Of a stretch of 64,000 nucleotides of DNA, positions 62,943 through 64,000 are shown in pieces. The position numbers were made by a program, and so were the translations under genes. The DNA comes from Rotaria sordida (lineage: Eukaryota; Rotifera; Eurotatoria; Philodinida; Philodinidae): NCBI GenBank assembly GCA_905250125.1, contig CAJNOL010000750.1, forward strand, positions 41,778 through 105,777. Direction: 5' to 3'. The number at the start of each line of letters is the position of its first letter. The first letter of the stretch is position 1. The notes under the pieces were generated by a model. That model had not been told where the DNA came from. It saw nothing but the letters and a program-made list of their open reading frames with translations, and ran no database searches.

Positions 62943-64000
<1,058 letters not shown>

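Overview
The window reads as animal nuclear DNA, most likely from a bdelloid rotifer. Evidence for an animal: WDR4, ACADVL, LEMD3, INTS8, PLEKHG5, GCAT, an Argonaute and CDC42 can all be assembled from spliced exons. Evidence pointing to bdelloids is indirect: strongly AT-rich DNA, many GT-AG introns of about 50-70 nt, poly-A/T runs, a decayed F-box-like family, telomere-like GTGGGT patches and likely foreign genes. The species call is inference. Gene models were built by hand from splice sites, with reading phase checked across every junction.

Left and central part (1-37 kb), a chain of plus-strand housekeeping and signalling genes: the C-terminal end of WDR4 (tRNA m7G methyltransferase subunit), ACADVL (mitochondrial beta-oxidation), LEMD3/MAN1 (inner nuclear membrane), INTS8 (Integrator), PLEKHG5/Syx (RhoGEF), a small Ly6/uPAR-like secreted protein, and GCAT (threonine catabolism). 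Two pairs, LEMD3-INTS8 and Ly6-GCAT, are packed so that the upstream poly(A) signal lies next to a 3' splice acceptor just before the downstream ATG. Nearly every gene has such an acceptor 3-44 nt before its ATG, as expected for spliced-leader trans-splicing.

Right part (37-62 kb), gene-poor and repeat-rich: a slicer-competent Argonaute with a tandem AWGP-repeat N-terminal extension and a 1.56 kb Tc1-like foldback in an intron, a decayed F-box-like gene, a double claudin-like membrane protein, a microbial-type PARG-domain protein, and a potato-inhibitor-I family protease inhibitor. CDC42 lies on the minus strand at the right edge, missing only its first ten or so codons.

Mobile and repeated DNA includes a piggyBac-type MITE with TTAA ends, a TA-flanked 1,024 bp element of unknown family inside PLEKHG5, a near-perfect 45-bp hairpin in another PLEKHG5 intron, a foldback in ACADVL, two copies of a >1 kb dispersed repeat, a degenerate TTAACG-rich array, and five small hairpins built from telomere-like GTGGGT/ACCCAC arms. 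A 10-N assembly gap sits at 8787-8796.
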